This document shows, one piece after another, positions 19,059-29,067 of a stretch of 64,000 nucleotides of DNA. The translations under genes were made by a program, and so were the position numbers. The notes under the pieces are model-generated. The model saw nothing but the letters and a program-made list of their open reading frames with translations, was not told the origin of the DNA and did not search any database. The DNA is from Oegoconia quadripuncta. Taxonomy: Eukaryota; Arthropoda; Insecta; Lepidoptera; Autostichidae. Numbering within the stretch: position 1 is the first letter of the stretch; every line of letters begins with the position of its first letter. The stretch is from NCBI GenBank assembly GCA_949316235.1, contig OX438758.1:17309194-17373193 (forward strand). The letters are read 5' to 3'.

Positions 19059-22010
19059 CTATTTTATTATGGTAAGTAGTTTTTCAGTGTCATCATAACT
19101 GAGAGTTTTCAGCCAAGAATTCAACCTGTATTTGCATTCATATGTGTTTAGCGGATGTATATTCAACGATTTATCAATTTTGCAGTAGAGTAATGGTCCA
19201 AGAAACTTATAAAATTTTTGAGCAAACGATGTCCTAACTTGCGCTCTGGATCCAGTCGCCACAACTATCTTACGCCGACCACAGGTGTATCGTTCATAAT
19301 CATATGGTAAGTCGCAATGTTGTTTTAAGATAGTACTCATAATGAACATTTGTCTTACATTAAGTACATTACAGTCACGGTACAGAAGTGTTGTCGGATA
19401 CAGAAACGGTCGGAAAGTGCAAACTTTTAGAACTGCTCGTTGTGCAATTTCCAGGGTCAACATACTTGTTTTGGATGCTCCACCCCATACCGAAATGCAG
19501 TAGGTGATCAATGATTGACATAACGCAAGGTAAGTGCGTTGTAATAAGCTAGGGTCGAGGGCGTGACGCAAGATTTTAAAGATCGTGGTCATCCTACGAA
19601 TACGTCTGTTGAGAATTTCGATATGTTGTTTAAAATTTAGGTGTGCATCAAGTGTAACTCCCAGATATTTTATGCTCTCTACCAAGTTTAGTCTTTTGCA
19701 GTTGCAACTGGTTTTATTTGTATTCGGGTTACAGCGATGTAAGATGATCTGAAATTCATTATCCAATGTAGGTAGAGTACGAATAGAAAATGTGACAACT
19801 TTTGTTTTATCCTCATTTAGGGTAAGACTATTTTCACGAAGCCATTCTGTTACCAAGTTGAAGACAGACTGAGCCATTTCGAATGTTTCTTTCCAGGTAT
19901 CAGCGGAAAATATTAAGACCGTGTCATCGGCATAGGATAGCAATTTAGCACTACGAATATCCATTAGGCAAAGGTCGTTTATGTAAGTTAGAAAGAGCGT
20001 GGGGCCCAGAATACTACCCTGCGGAACTCCATGTGTTACGGGAAGATCAGTGCTAACATATGTACCCACTCTAACGCATTGCATCCTGTTTTCAAGGTAA
20101 CTGGTGAAGAGTTTTAGTTGGTTTTCTCTTACGCCTATTTTATAGAGCTTCTCAAGTAATTTGGGAATAGAAACCGTGTCAAAAGCCTTGGCCAAGTCTA
20201 GAAATATACCTAAACATTTTTGCCCTTTGTCCAAATTATCAGTAAGAAAATTTATGAGTGTATGAATCGCCTCCGACGTAGATTTGCCTCTACGGAAACC
20301 GAATTGATTTCCAGAAAGGATATTATTTTTTTCCAGGAAGTTTAAAAGACGATTATTAATAATTTTTTCCAACAATTTAGAAAACGACGGTAGGATCGAT
20401 ATAGGCCTATAGTTAGTGACTCGGTCTCTATTACCACCCTTGTGTATAGGTATTATAACCGACCTCTTTAGAACACTCGGAAAGACACCATAGCGTAAGC
20501 AGTTATTAAAAATGTATGATAAAGGAGGTGCAAGAAAGTCCCTATGGTCTTTAAGTAGTACGTTAGTTATACCATCCCAACCCGCTGAAGAATCGTTCTT
20601 TAACCCAGATATCAGGGCTTTTACCTCTTCCTCATCAGTATCTAGTAGCACTATAGAGTTTGAACTCATGTCTAATCGTTTATGGACAGGAGACATATTC
20701 TGATCAGCGGATTGTAATTTGTCAGCTAGATTTCTGCCCACGTTCACAAAATATTCATTGACAATATTGACAGATTGTTGAAAACAATTAGCCAAAGTTA
20801 AAAGCTCGCCAGAAAGGTGGTCAACTTTGGTAGTGTTTGTAATACTCTTAATGGCTTTCCATAATTTTTTTGAGTCCTTTCCCGCATTATTAATTTGTCC
20901 TTTCTCATATGCTCTTTTTGCCTTTTTCAATAAGAGATTACAGTAGTTCCTGTAGCGTTTATATGTCACCTGGATATCTCCATTGTCAGTATTATATTTG
21001 GCTTTCAGGTGGAGCTTGTCTCGATTACGCATACATCGCAACAAGCCTGGGGTGATCCAAGGTTTTAAAATAATTTTACGTCGAGATGTATTAATGGCAA
21101 GAGTGTTTTTGACAAATGCAGCCCTTATGGAATCAGTGAGATATGCCATACAAAACTCGGGATCACATGAACCATATAAGATAGTTAAGTCAATATTTTC
21201 AATATCATTCTTGAGATTTTCTGTGTCTATCTTAGTAAGAGTACGAGAAGGTTTAATACGTTTTACTTTAGTTTTTAGAAAGAAAACAACTGCTTTGTGA
21301 TCTGTGAGTGAAGAATGCAACACTAAGGTAAGAGCATGATTATTTGTTTTTAAGAGAATATGATCAATGCAAGTTTCACTTAAGTCTCTGGTTATTAATG
21401 TATGTGCTGGCAGTAAACCATGAAATGCAGCGAGATTTAGATATCTTTCCGATCTGATGTCACTTTTTTCTATATTTATTGGTATATTTATATCTCCAAC
21501 AATAAGAAGGTTTTTATATGATGATAATTGATGTAATAGATCATCTAATGATCTTAAAAAATTATCGATATTTATAAATGAAGGGGGACGATATATTGCA
21601 ATTATGGCAGTTTCTGAGCCAATCCTTATTGTTAGACAGTTGCCTTCCTGGAAAGTCGGTTCATCAACACAGCAGGTTAATTCATTCCTCACATATACTA
21701 CCACTCCATCGTTCTGATTAATATTATTTTTAGTTAAATAGCCATGGTAATTTTCTAACATCGGGATTGAAGGAGCATAAGAAAGCCAGCACTCAGTTAA
21801 CACCATTATATCAAAATCTATTTTCAGTCTGGCCAGCAAAGTATCAAACTCAGAGGTGTTGCGATTTATGCTACGGATATTTTGAGTGATTAGAGAAAAA
21901 CAAACTTGGGAGGGCGGAGCCAACGCATGAGCATCTTCAACTTCACAATATCGGGATTCAAACAATAGATTATTATCCAGATCATTATATATTTGATTTA
22001 CGTTGTCCAC
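19059..22010 (-). CDS. LINE ORF2: AP endonuclease-reverse transcriptase (983 aa)
   Basis: An intact 983-residue polyprotein that nicks the target and copies the element RNA at the nick. The endonuclease domain (about 36-245) shows TQNIRSINR (43-44 QN), LTECWL (catalytic Glu 73), YRPPS, GDINIP (Asp 173), CIDHIL (216-217) and a final LTDHKAV (His 238). The reverse transcriptase (about 510-790) shows NYRPISILPSFSKLLEKII, GFRRGKSTSEAI, FLDLAKAFDTV (motif A), THGVPQGSILGP, SYADDTVLIF (catalytic YADD 693-696), LNEDKTKV and YLGVTLD. A Cys/His-containing C-terminal region follows. The length and lack of an RNase H domain fit CR1/Jockey-group LINEs; the clade is not settled from sequence alone. No broken motif was seen, so it could encode an active enzyme. 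Confidence 0.95.
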   Translation of the reverse strand: MDNVNQIYNDLDNNLLFESRYCEVEDAHALAPPSQVCFSLITQNIRSINRNTSEFDTLLARLKIDFDIMVLTECWLSYAPSIPMLENYHGYLTKNNINQNDGVVVYVRNELTCCVDEPTFQEGNCLTIRIGSETAIIAIYRPPSFINIDNFLRSLDDLLHQLSSYKNLLIVGDINIPINIEKSDIRSERYLNLAAFHGLLPAHTLITRDLSETCIDHILLKTNNHALTLVLHSSLTDHKAVVFFLKTKVKRIKPSRTLTKIDTENLKNDIENIDLTILYGSCDPEFCMAYLTDSIRAAFVKNTLAINTSRRKIILKPWITPGLLRCMRNRDKLHLKAKYNTDNGDIQVTYKRYRNYCNLLLKKAKRAYEKGQINNAGKDSKKLWKAIKSITNTTKVDHLSGELLTLANCFQQSVNIVNEYFVNVGRNLADKLQSADQNMSPVHKRLDMSSNSIVLLDTDEEEVKALISGLKNDSSAGWDGITNVLLKDHRDFLAPPLSYIFNNCLRYGVFPSVLKRSVIIPIHKGGNRDRVTNYRPISILPSFSKLLEKIINNRLLNFLEKNNILSGNQFGFRRGKSTSEAIHTLINFLTDNLDKGQKCLGIFLDLAKAFDTVSIPKLLEKLYKIGVRENQLKLFTSYLENRMQCVRVGTYVSTDLPVTHGVPQGSILGPTLFLTYINDLCLMDIRSAKLLSYADDTVLIFSADTWKETFEMAQSVFNLVTEWLRENSLTLNEDKTKVVTFSIRTLPTLDNEFQIILHRCNPNTNKTSCNCKRLNLVESIKYLGVTLDAHLNFKQHIEILNRRIRRMTTIFKILRHALDPSLLQRTYLALCQSLITYCISVWGGASKTSMLTLEIAQRAVLKVCTFRPFLYPTTLLYRDCNVLNVRQMFIMSTILKQHCDLPYDYERYTCGRRKIVVATGSRAQVRTSFAQKFYKFLGPLLYCKIDKSLNIHPLNTYECKYRLNSWLKTLSYDDTEKLLTIIK

Positions 22011-22390
22011 TGAGAGATATTTAGGTAATTATGTGTCTTAGCTATACTGACAATAATGGTTGGCGAAGTCTGTAAAGATAGTTTGATGGAGGAACACGAG
22101 AGTCGAGGTATTAATACATGTGTTGTAAATATGGTGTGATGTAGTGTGCTGTGTGAGTGTTTAAGTGTGAGTGTTTTAATATAAAAACCTTGTACTTTTT
22201 GTATATGTGTATCATGAGTAAGTATATGGTGAAAATAATTAATGTATATTGGAATGGAGTAGTTTTGTATAAAGAAAGTATTATTGCCTAAAATTATAAA
22301 ATTATATGAATGTTTTGATAAAAAATAACATGCACACTGTATTATAATATGATATAAATATAAAATCATTAACAAGTTGACCAAGACTAG

Positions 22391-23350
22391 TCATTCTCTT
22401 CTGCGCAATTTTTGAATATCAGCTTCAGAATCGATCCTTATTATGGGTTCGTTTTCTTTTTGACGAAGATAAACAACTCCCTTAGACGTCCAGCAATAGC
22501 CATAGGCATGGGACTTTTGGAAGTCTCTTGCAAGGTAGAACAGTCTTTGGGCTTTTAAAGTCAGGGTTTCTGCCACAAAAATTGGTTTTTCAGGAAGCTG
22601 CTTGAGGTTCAGATGAGACGTATTGAGTTTTTTGCCACTTTCTTTGTTTTTGTTAAAAGATTTCACCGCAGATAAAAAATTTTCTTTCAACAACACAGTG
22701 GTAAACTCGGCGATGATGGGTTTTGTTAACACGGTATCCTTAGACCTTATACGATATATGTCTTTTATATCGGAATTCTGTATGTGTACATCAAGGGTGG
22801 AACCCAGTTTTATGACGATATCACAGAGATCCTGTTTTGTTTCCTGCTTACGCTCTTCGATTATTTTAGGAACGTTACGAACCTCTATACCAGAGGAACG
22901 GCACTTACGTTCTAATAATTCGACTTTGTCCTCTAGAAGTTTTATATATATTTTGTCATCTTGTCGTTCCTTCTCGAGATTCGCAATCCGTGACAAAAAT
23001 TCCTCATATTTATTTGCCATGTATTCCACACTTTTATTGATTTCAGTATATTGGTTGTCCATATGTTTTTGTAGATTGCTAAAACGGAAGTCTTGTTTTA
23101 TAGAAAAACTCTCAAACATTTCCACTAACGTCGCCTTTAAAGAAGTCTCTTCCCCATCATGCTTACGTTTCTTACGTTCCGTTATGTTATCCGCAAGCTT
23201 AGAAAGGTCTGGCGCGGAGTAACAATGTTGTAGATTAGGATCCGATGTAGTTGACGCACCTTCGTCCGGCGACGGAGAGGGAGGCGCGCGGAGCGGTTGT
23301 GATTTGCCTGCTCTAGTATGTGGCTGCGGTCTCGGTGGGGTACGCTTCAT
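22391..23350 (-). CDS. LINE ORF1: FP25K-like nucleic-acid-binding protein (319 aa)
   Basis: An intact 319-residue protein. The N-terminus is Pro/Arg-rich and basic (KRKH near 61-64), and a long coiled coil spans about 70-150 (LSRIANLEKERQDDKIYIKL region). From about 150 the order is RSSGIEVRNVP, IYRIRSK, KPIIAEF and HLNLKQLPEKPIFVAETLT, then FYLARDFQKSHAYGYCWT and a basic end. This C-terminal pattern resembles the family shared by baculovirus FP25K proteins and ORF1 proteins of insect LINEs, which act as RNA-binding chaperones. The start chosen is the first Met of the frame. Its position upstream of ORF2 with a 380-base gap supports the ORF1 role. Assigned from pattern recall, not a search. 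Confidence 0.8.
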   Translation of the reverse strand: MKRTPPRPQPHTRAGKSQPLRAPPSPSPDEGASTTSDPNLQHCYSAPDLSKLADNITERKKRKHDGEETSLKATLVEMFESFSIKQDFRFSNLQKHMDNQYTEINKSVEYMANKYEEFLSRIANLEKERQDDKIYIKLLEDKVELLERKCRSSGIEVRNVPKIIEERKQETKQDLCDIVIKLGSTLDVHIQNSDIKDIYRIRSKDTVLTKPIIAEFTTVLLKENFLSAVKSFNKNKESGKKLNTSHLNLKQLPEKPIFVAETLTLKAQRLFYLARDFQKSHAYGYCWTSKGVVYLRQKENEPIIRIDSEADIQKLRRRE

Positions 23351-23390
23351 TTTGAGTCGGAATGTACCAGGAATACAGCAAGTTGCAAGT

Positions 23391-24030
23391 AGTTACGTAT
23401 GATTAATCCAGCGGATGGAGTAATGAGAGGTCAACTTAACTGGGTGCAGATCGATTCTCAGATACTTCCGTCCAATCTAATAAGACCCATCGAAGAATTA
23501 TACAACAAAATTATATTTGTCTCATTCCGTTTCATTAGCTTCAAGTGAACGTTGAACAGCGACGCACACGCAGCACACACAGCTATTTCTTTGGATCACA
23601 CTCGCAAAGATACGATGCTATTGCGTTTACTTACACAGTATCAAGGTCCAAGATAGAACGGGTTGGCAAACACGATACGTTGATGGTACGACTGCTGAAT
23701 CTTCGTTACACTTATGCACTCCTATTATTTTCACTGGTATTAATTTTAAACATTTTATAAAATAAAGCCGAAAATAAATTTGTAAAGGTATAATTTACAC
23801 GTCTACTCGTCACCGAGGTCCGGGGGAGGAGCATTATGATAAATAAATATAATCTTCAGTAAAGGATTGTTGTATATGTATGCATTATATTTGTGAATGT
23901 ATCTAATTATGTAAGTAAGTATACATATCTACTGTAGTATAAACAGTAGGTATATAATATGTATATTCATAGTTTTAATGAAAATGTTTAGCTTTTTGTA
24001 CGCCCAACTCAATGTGTTCTTTTATATTTA
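23391..24030. other. LINE 5' flank or 5' UTR, no host gene
   Basis: May include further 5' UTR of the LINE (to about 23760). The 71-codon plus frame there has no domain and is antisense to this UTR. 23770-24030 is AT-rich and unassigned. Confidence 0.45.
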
Positions 24031-24171
24031 CCAAGGTAGACTGGAAGAGATCCCTTTATGGGATAAGTCCGCTTTTGTACTTAATTTTAAGTTACATTTA
24101 ATTTATCAATGTATATTTATTCATATGAAGTACAATAAAGCGTTTACAAACAAACAAACAAACAAAAGATG
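24031..24171 (+). repeat. LINE 3' fragment (RTE-like tail)
   Basis: GGTAGACTGGAAGAGATCCC and GGGATAAGTCCGCTTTTGTA through AATAAAGCGTTTACAAAC and an AAAC repeat tail (24148-24167). It is related to 808-920. Confidence 0.6.
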
Positions 24172-24689
24172 CTAATATCTCCTAAAACAATTTTCTAAAA
24201 AATTAATTCTTTATATTTTCTAAAAATACTTTATTGAGTCGTGATTATTTGCCTTAAACTTTTCATAAATATAAAGAAATTATTGGTCCTTTTTTTACAG
24301 GAGTTTTCAGTATATTCTGCGACACAATGAAATTCACAGGGGTCATTTTAATCTAATGATTTATATTTTATTACTAAATATACTATATCTAAAGCAAGCA
24401 ACCGATTTGCTGGAAAACATTTTTATTCTATCAATAACAGGTACTGTATACATTTGCAAAAAATCGCAGCCTTTGAGATTAAGTGTATCCATACTGGACT
24501 ATTTCTGTATCGTCAAATAAAGGGAAAAGAAATATACAGGTTGTTCTAAAAAAAATTAGGAAAAGTACCATGAAATTTCACGGGAAAACTTCAAAAACGA
24601 TTTACATTCGTGATAATTGCTGTAGTTCCTACATTTAAAGGCCTCGTTTAGACGCAAAACAAGATAGTGAATCGCCTTCATGGTGTAAT

Positions 24690-24940
24690 GTAGACATGTT
24701 ACAGGGGAACATTAAGATACTTGGTTTGGTTAGTGATAGGGCGATTTAAATATACCATCAACTTGTCCAAATTTGCCGCCAAACAATGACATTGACAGAG
24801 TTGTTGATTTCCGGCTGTTAGAGATAAGATAGCCAGTCTCCAAAAATAAGTTGGGAGGTTTCCCTATCGGAGCGCTTACACCTTCGGCCTCATCTTCGCT
24901 TAACATGAGGTGTTTTTGAGGTCATGCAAAAGACAATCGT
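24690..24940 (+). repeat. SINE-A copy, old and diverged
   Basis: Keeps TTGGTTTGGTTAGTGATAGG, TTGCCGCCAAACAATG, AGATAAGATAGCCAGTC and CTTCGGCCTCATCTTC with many substitutions. The head is lost. Confidence 0.7.
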
Positions 24941-25129
24941 GACTAAGTAGCTGAAAGGACAAAATGCGGGCTTAGAGTCAACGCACACTTGGTGAATAGC
25001 AGCATAGCCCATTTTTCACTGACAAAAGAGATTAATATAAAACGGGAGTCGAAGTAATGTCGAAATAGCAGATTTCATTTTATTTAATAAGGTCAGTAAA
25101 ACAGGTAATGCAATAAATATTTAAGTATC

Positions 25130-25335
25130 TCAAAACCCGACAGCATATTTTGTATTTTGTGGACGACATGTTGAATGGTAACCCATAAAACACTTCAGGT
25201 ATTAAGACGAATCTAACGACACCATATGCACTTCGAAATTGGTCAAGCAGTTTAGGTTACATGAAGTAACATAGAAATACATACACACACACACCCGAAA
25301 AATCTTACCCTTTTTGGGGCAATAGTCTACAGTAG
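25130..25335 (-). repeat. Repeat D copy
   Basis: Inverse of the plus-strand family unit at 41765-41985. It runs from AACCCGACAGCATATTTTGT to the terminal CCCGAAAAATCTTACCCTTT. The middle keeps AAGACGAATCTAACGACACC. Confidence 0.7.
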
Positions 25336-25794
25336 TCAGGTGAAACGGTGTATACATTGCCTTTAGTTAGATTTCTTTAACCTTTATTTACTAGCTTCAA
25401 GCAACTGGCATCATGTAAACGAGCCTTTCCTTAGATCGGCAATAGATTTATTTTTCATGCCGCATAGACATTAGATACGTTCCAATATGGTATGTTGCAC
25501 GTACTACGTGTTATGTTGGACAGTTACGAAATTATTTACATCATACTAAGTTGCATTCCCTGCATAATTCAGAGAATGACCGACTGATAAAGACAGAATT
25601 TAATTATTACTTATTCAATAATATACGTGAAGCAATAAAGTAAGTTAATGCAACAAATCATGTGATATTATGAATAGCACGAGCAACAATGTAACCGTCA
25701 CGTGGCACCTTGCACCGTTTCTTTTCCCACAGACGATTTTCCTTCTCCGAAGCGGTAGTAGTTTGGACATGGCATACTGACACGGTAAATATAT

Positions 25795-26105
25795 AAGTCG
25801 CTATTTACTTCATCATTATCATAATCAGCCACAGCACGTCCACTAGAGGGCATAGGCATCCCCCATAATACAATGGCGACCGGTTGGAAGGGGCCTACAT
25901 CTGTCGTCCTTCCGCCTTGTGAGGTGGATGTCCTACGCTGCGCTTGCCGGTGCGTGGTCTCCACTCGAGAACTTTAATGCCCCACTGGCCATCAGTTCTT
26001 CGAGCAATGTGCCCTGCCCACTGCTAGTTTGACTTACTAATGCGTAAAACCTGATTCCATCACGTGGTGAAACTTCGAGCATCTCCATCGCTCGTTGCGT
26101 GACCG
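25795..26105 (-). pseudogene. LINE (RTE-like) reverse-transcriptase C-terminal relic
   Basis: Read on the minus strand, the frame gives QWAGHIARRTDGQWGIKVLE, then WRPRTGKRSVGHPP, then loses frame before GRFQPVAI-type text. That WAGH-IAR...WRPRTG-RSVGRPP series is the normal C-terminal end of RTE-like reverse transcriptases. The same family occurs at 60690-60905 (-), 34440-34530 (-) and 36004-36370 (+). It is a truncated, broken copy with no EN or RT core. Confidence 0.75.
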
Positions 26106-26385
26106 CGCTGCTGGTTACTGTATTAAAGCCCTACTACCTTAAATATTTGCGAGGCAATGTTTTTTTTAGTAGTACAGTGGCAATAATAGGAATACAATTT
26201 GTTTTTAAACAGTTACAAAAAACTAGCCGCATGTCCCTGGTTGGTCGAATCGTAGCCAGAAGGCTGGCCGTATTTCCTGTACAGCGAGACTGATTCCTTA
26301 TCCAATGATTGGCCAGCCCTCTGATCGTGCGACATACCTATACAATACAATTAGACTTTATTCACAAAAGGATTAATAAGTTTAA

Positions 26386-26492
26386 CACTTTGTTTGGTAT
26401 TAGGGCGTTTTAAATGTCCGCCTGGTTAGCTATACCACCATCTTATCTAAGTCTGCCGCCAAACAGCAATTGTTAATAGCATTGTTATGTAT
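26386..26492 (+). repeat. SINE-A internal fragment
   Basis: Covers TTTGGTATTAGGGCGTTTTA to AATAGCATTGTTATG only. Confidence 0.7.
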
Positions 26493-26550
26493 GTGTATAT
26501 AAACAAAACAACAATAAAAAGTGTACAATTAGGCGGCCTTATCACTTAAC

Positions 26551-26575
26551 ACTTAACCTAACCTAACCTAACCTT
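26551..26575 (+). repeat. Short telomere-like (CCTAA) run
   Basis: Four consecutive TAACC units, the complement of the insect telomere repeat TTAGG. It is too short to prove telomeric origin. Confidence 0.5.
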
Positions 26576-26579
26576 TGCG

Positions 26580-27594
26580 TGTAGGAGTACAATTTTATAG
26601 AATAGGCATGTTGTGCAAAATACGGATGCAGATTTGAAATAGCTACATAATTAATTAAGTATTAACCCTTTTCTGAATAAAGTTTAATTGTATTGTATTA
26701 CTGTTATATTGGATAACTCTTTATAGAGAGCATGAATACGGTCCCCTTGACCCAAGCGTCTACGCCAAATGGCGTAAATAGGTGATCTCCACTGACACCG
26801 GCATATTTGCGCCGACGCACAAAGTAATACAGACAAATATAAACATACTCAACTCATATCCCGACAGGACATGATTCGAAACGGGATTCATCAGATAAAC
26901 AGGCAGTGCAATAGGACTCGCTATGTTTATTGGTGGCTGTTGGTAGCTGATCGGATCGCGGCCTTATTCAGAATTACTAATGCGATTGGTGTACTGGATC
27001 TCCTGTAGGCCGCTGAGGTGGTTTAATGAAACGACGGAAGCTGATAGACACGATGTTATAAGCTAGATAATAGAAATCACTATGCCATGCATGAGTGTCC
27101 GATGATGACATTTTTGTGACACCGGTAAATATATCTTTCTAACATTTTAGATAAATATAAAATAACAAATGCATTCGTCACAATATCCGGATCGCAAAGA
27201 GAGCGATACAATCAATTACAATAGTTTTTATAATAATAATGCTTACCTAACTTAACCTACTTAAGGCTACTTACACACACTACACTCCTCAGTCCGTATA
27301 GACATGGGTAATTAGTCACTTGGTCAGTGAAAAGGTGCGTCCTAATTTTATACAATAAATAACGCATAAAAAAGGAAATTGCAAAACTTTGCTTTGCTAA
27401 ATTCAACTGAACACTTATCTAATGTCTTTAAAACTTGCCAATGGCAAATTGAAGTCAGTATATCATCATATTCATCATATTTTAATGAATATTTTGATTC
27501 TCCGATTAATATCAATCTATTATAAAAATGGACAGCTTAAAACAGAGTTATATAGATAAAGAAAACACCAGTAGTACTCTTGGGTTAGGTATCA
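26580..27594. other. Non-coding stretch
   Basis: AT-rich with a moderately GC-richer patch at 26740-27060. 26685-26710 (GAATAAAGTTTAATTGTATT) resembles a LINE 3' end. No gene recognised. Confidence 0.45.
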
Positions 27595-27855
27595 GACGAG
27601 TGGAATCGATATATCAGACGAGTGGGTCGAATCCCGCTAGGGTCATATGTTTGTATGATGAATACAGACATGTGTTCCCGAGTTATGGATGTTTTACATT
27701 TATACATATATTTATGTATTTACAAAAAAAAATGTGTTTGTGTAGTTTATCAACCATCTGGTATCTATAATACAAGCCTAGTTGCTTAGTGTGGGACTAG
27801 ATGGCGCTGTGTGTATGTGCAAAGATATTTATTTATTATTATTTTTATTTATTAT
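27595..27855 (+). repeat. SINE-B copy
   Basis: B-box-like GGGTCGAATCCCGCTAGGG near 27626, then CATATGTTTGTATGATGAAT and GATGGCGCTGTGTGTATGTG, ending in a TTTATTA run. The head is rearranged, with ATCAGACGAGTGG-like text twice. Confidence 0.75.
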
Positions 27856-28194
27856 TTATACTTGAAATGAGAAACATTTCTTCTGTTTCAAAAAAGTATA
27901 CGAAAAGCTACGATTTTTACTAATACTTTGAAGTACTTTTTTAGGAAAAGATTATTTTTACATTGATTTATATGCTATAGATAATAGATATGGTCGCGCG
28001 AACAAATCTTTTTCGAGCTTTTCTTAGTAGATAAAACAGCGCCATCTTTTAACTCAACTGCTGAGAATTTAATGGCCCAAAAAAAAACCGAGCACACCTA
28101 AAATTTCTTTATAGTTCACAAGATATAAAAAGAAAAAGTTATAATGTACTATATATTATATACATAATACTTTGTTTTAAATGGTACTCTAGCA

Positions 28195-28392
28195 GAAGCA
28201 GAAGTTAGCCCCCCCTCTGTCACATTTGTTTAATAAGTGTACTGAGATCGGAATCTTTCCGGATCTAATGAAAATTAGTAAAGTAGTCCCATTGTTTAAA
28301 TCAGAGGACAACAAGGACCCAGGTAATTTCAGACCAGTATCTGTGCTTCCAGTATTCAGTAAAAGATTTTTAACGTTTTTAAAACATTGCAT
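28195..28392 (+). pseudogene. LINE reverse-transcriptase fragment
   Basis: The plus strand reads APPLSHLFNKCTEIGIFPDL, then MKISKVVPLFKSEDNKDPGN, then FRPVSVLPVFSK before decay. This is the 'F P ... K ... P i f K . . . . . N Y R P i S . L p . . S K' block between fingers and palm of LINE RTs. Only this short block remains, and it is bounded by AT-rich DNA and a SINE-B. The minus-strand frame over it is a shadow. Confidence 0.8.
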
Positions 28393-28432
28393 GTGCTAAG
28401 TGTTTGTTAAAAAAGCGGAACGATAGATATTG

Positions 28433-28690
28433 ACGACCTGTTTGGTGTAGTGGTTAGAAACTCTGCTGCTATACCAAAAGGTCGCGGGTTCGAATCCCGC
28501 TAGGGGCATATGTTTGTATGATGAATACAGACATGTGTTTCCCGAGTTATGGATGTTTTACATTTATACATATATTTATTTATTTACAAAAAAAGTTTGT
28601 GTAGTTTATCAACCATCTATAATACAAGCCTAGTTGCTTAGTGTGGAACTAGATGGCGCTGTGTGTATGTGCAAAGATATTTACATATTA
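28433..28690 (+). repeat. SINE-B copy with complete tRNA-like head
   Basis: The head reads TTTGGTGTAGTGGTTAGAAA (A box) and GTCGCGGGTTCGAATCCCGC (B box), a recognisable tRNA-derived promoter. The body ends AGATGGCGCTGTGTGTATGT and ATATTTACATATTATTATT. It lies about 110 bases upstream of the predicted promoter of the host gene. Confidence 0.85.
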
Positions 28691-28797
28691 TTATTATTAT
28701 ATTGCGTTTCATACAAAAAATTGCAGTTGAATTTATTACACTAAATTTAATATCTTTTCTTTTCAAGAACTACTATACAAATCAAGCGCAGCTATCT

Positions 28798-28805
28798 TAT
28801 ATAAA
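28798..28805 (+). promoter_or_regulatory. TATA-like element, candidate core promoter of the four-pass gene
   Basis: TATATAAA followed by a pyrimidine-rich CCCCCCTCTCTCAG and an initiator-like CCCATAC at 28825-28831, about 30 bases downstream. It is 243 bases upstream of the ATG at 29048. The prediction rests on motif and spacing only. Confidence 0.4.
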
Positions 28806-28857
28806 CCCCCCTCTCTCAGCTAGTCCCATACATCTGTCACTCGTTTTCACATCTCGC

Positions 28858-29064
28858 ATGTCCGGAATAGTGGTACCTTGTTTACGTCATCATCGACCGA
28901 GTTTATTGCTCTGTGCCACATCCAAGTGCACGCAAAATTTCACAGTACACCCGCGTCTCTTGCGCTGCGCACGCGTCGATTCGAATCGATCGACATTCAA
29001 AAGTTCACACTTTTATCCGTTGACATATTCAAGTGAATTTAGGAATTATGACCGTGCCTTATGA
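28858..29064 (+). other. Possible upstream ORF overlapping the main start codon
   Basis: If transcription starts near 28828, the first ATG met (28858) opens a 68-codon frame ending at TGA 29062-29064, overlapping the ATG at 29048 in another frame. It would depress use of that start and favour the in-frame ATG at 37741. It has no recognisable domain. Confidence 0.3.
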
Positions 29065-29067
29065 TCA
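29048..29067 (+). CDS. Four-pass gene exon 1 (coding part)
   Basis: ATG then codons for TVPYD and two bases of a His codon, ending at CA|GTAAGTGG. Exon 2 begins C|ATG, completing CAC. This is the least certain exon because it codes only seven residues; the splice signal and exact phase match are the support. Confidence 0.55.

Larger units (their letters stand above)
18692..23390 (-). mobile_element. LINE retrotransposon with two intact ORFs
   Basis: On the minus strand the order is 5' UTR (from at least 23390), ORF1 (23350-22391), a 380-base spacer, ORF2 (22010-19059), and a 3' UTR of about 360 bases. The 3' UTR contains a C-run, a CA/TA run, AATAAACATT and ATT trinucleotide repeats ending near 18692-18661. 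Both ORFs are uninterrupted and the 3' end is a microsatellite rather than poly(A), as in CR1-like clades. The exact 5' end and target duplication could not be fixed, and 5' UTR may extend to about 23760. Confidence 0.9.

Noticed and set aside
21998..22384. 128-codon minus ORF between LINE ORF1 and ORF2
   Set aside because: It fills the ORF1-ORF2 spacer, is AT-driven in composition, has no domain and overlaps the start of ORF2. Not accepted as a third LINE protein.
22623..23222. 199-codon plus ORF
   Set aside because: Antisense shadow of LINE ORF1, whose reading is longer and has recognisable structure.
28433..28510. tRNA gene
   Set aside because: A and B boxes are present, but the unit is the head of a SINE-B, without a sound cloverleaf and with the SINE body attached. 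The same applies to heads at 33507, 34726, 45568 and 31160-31232.
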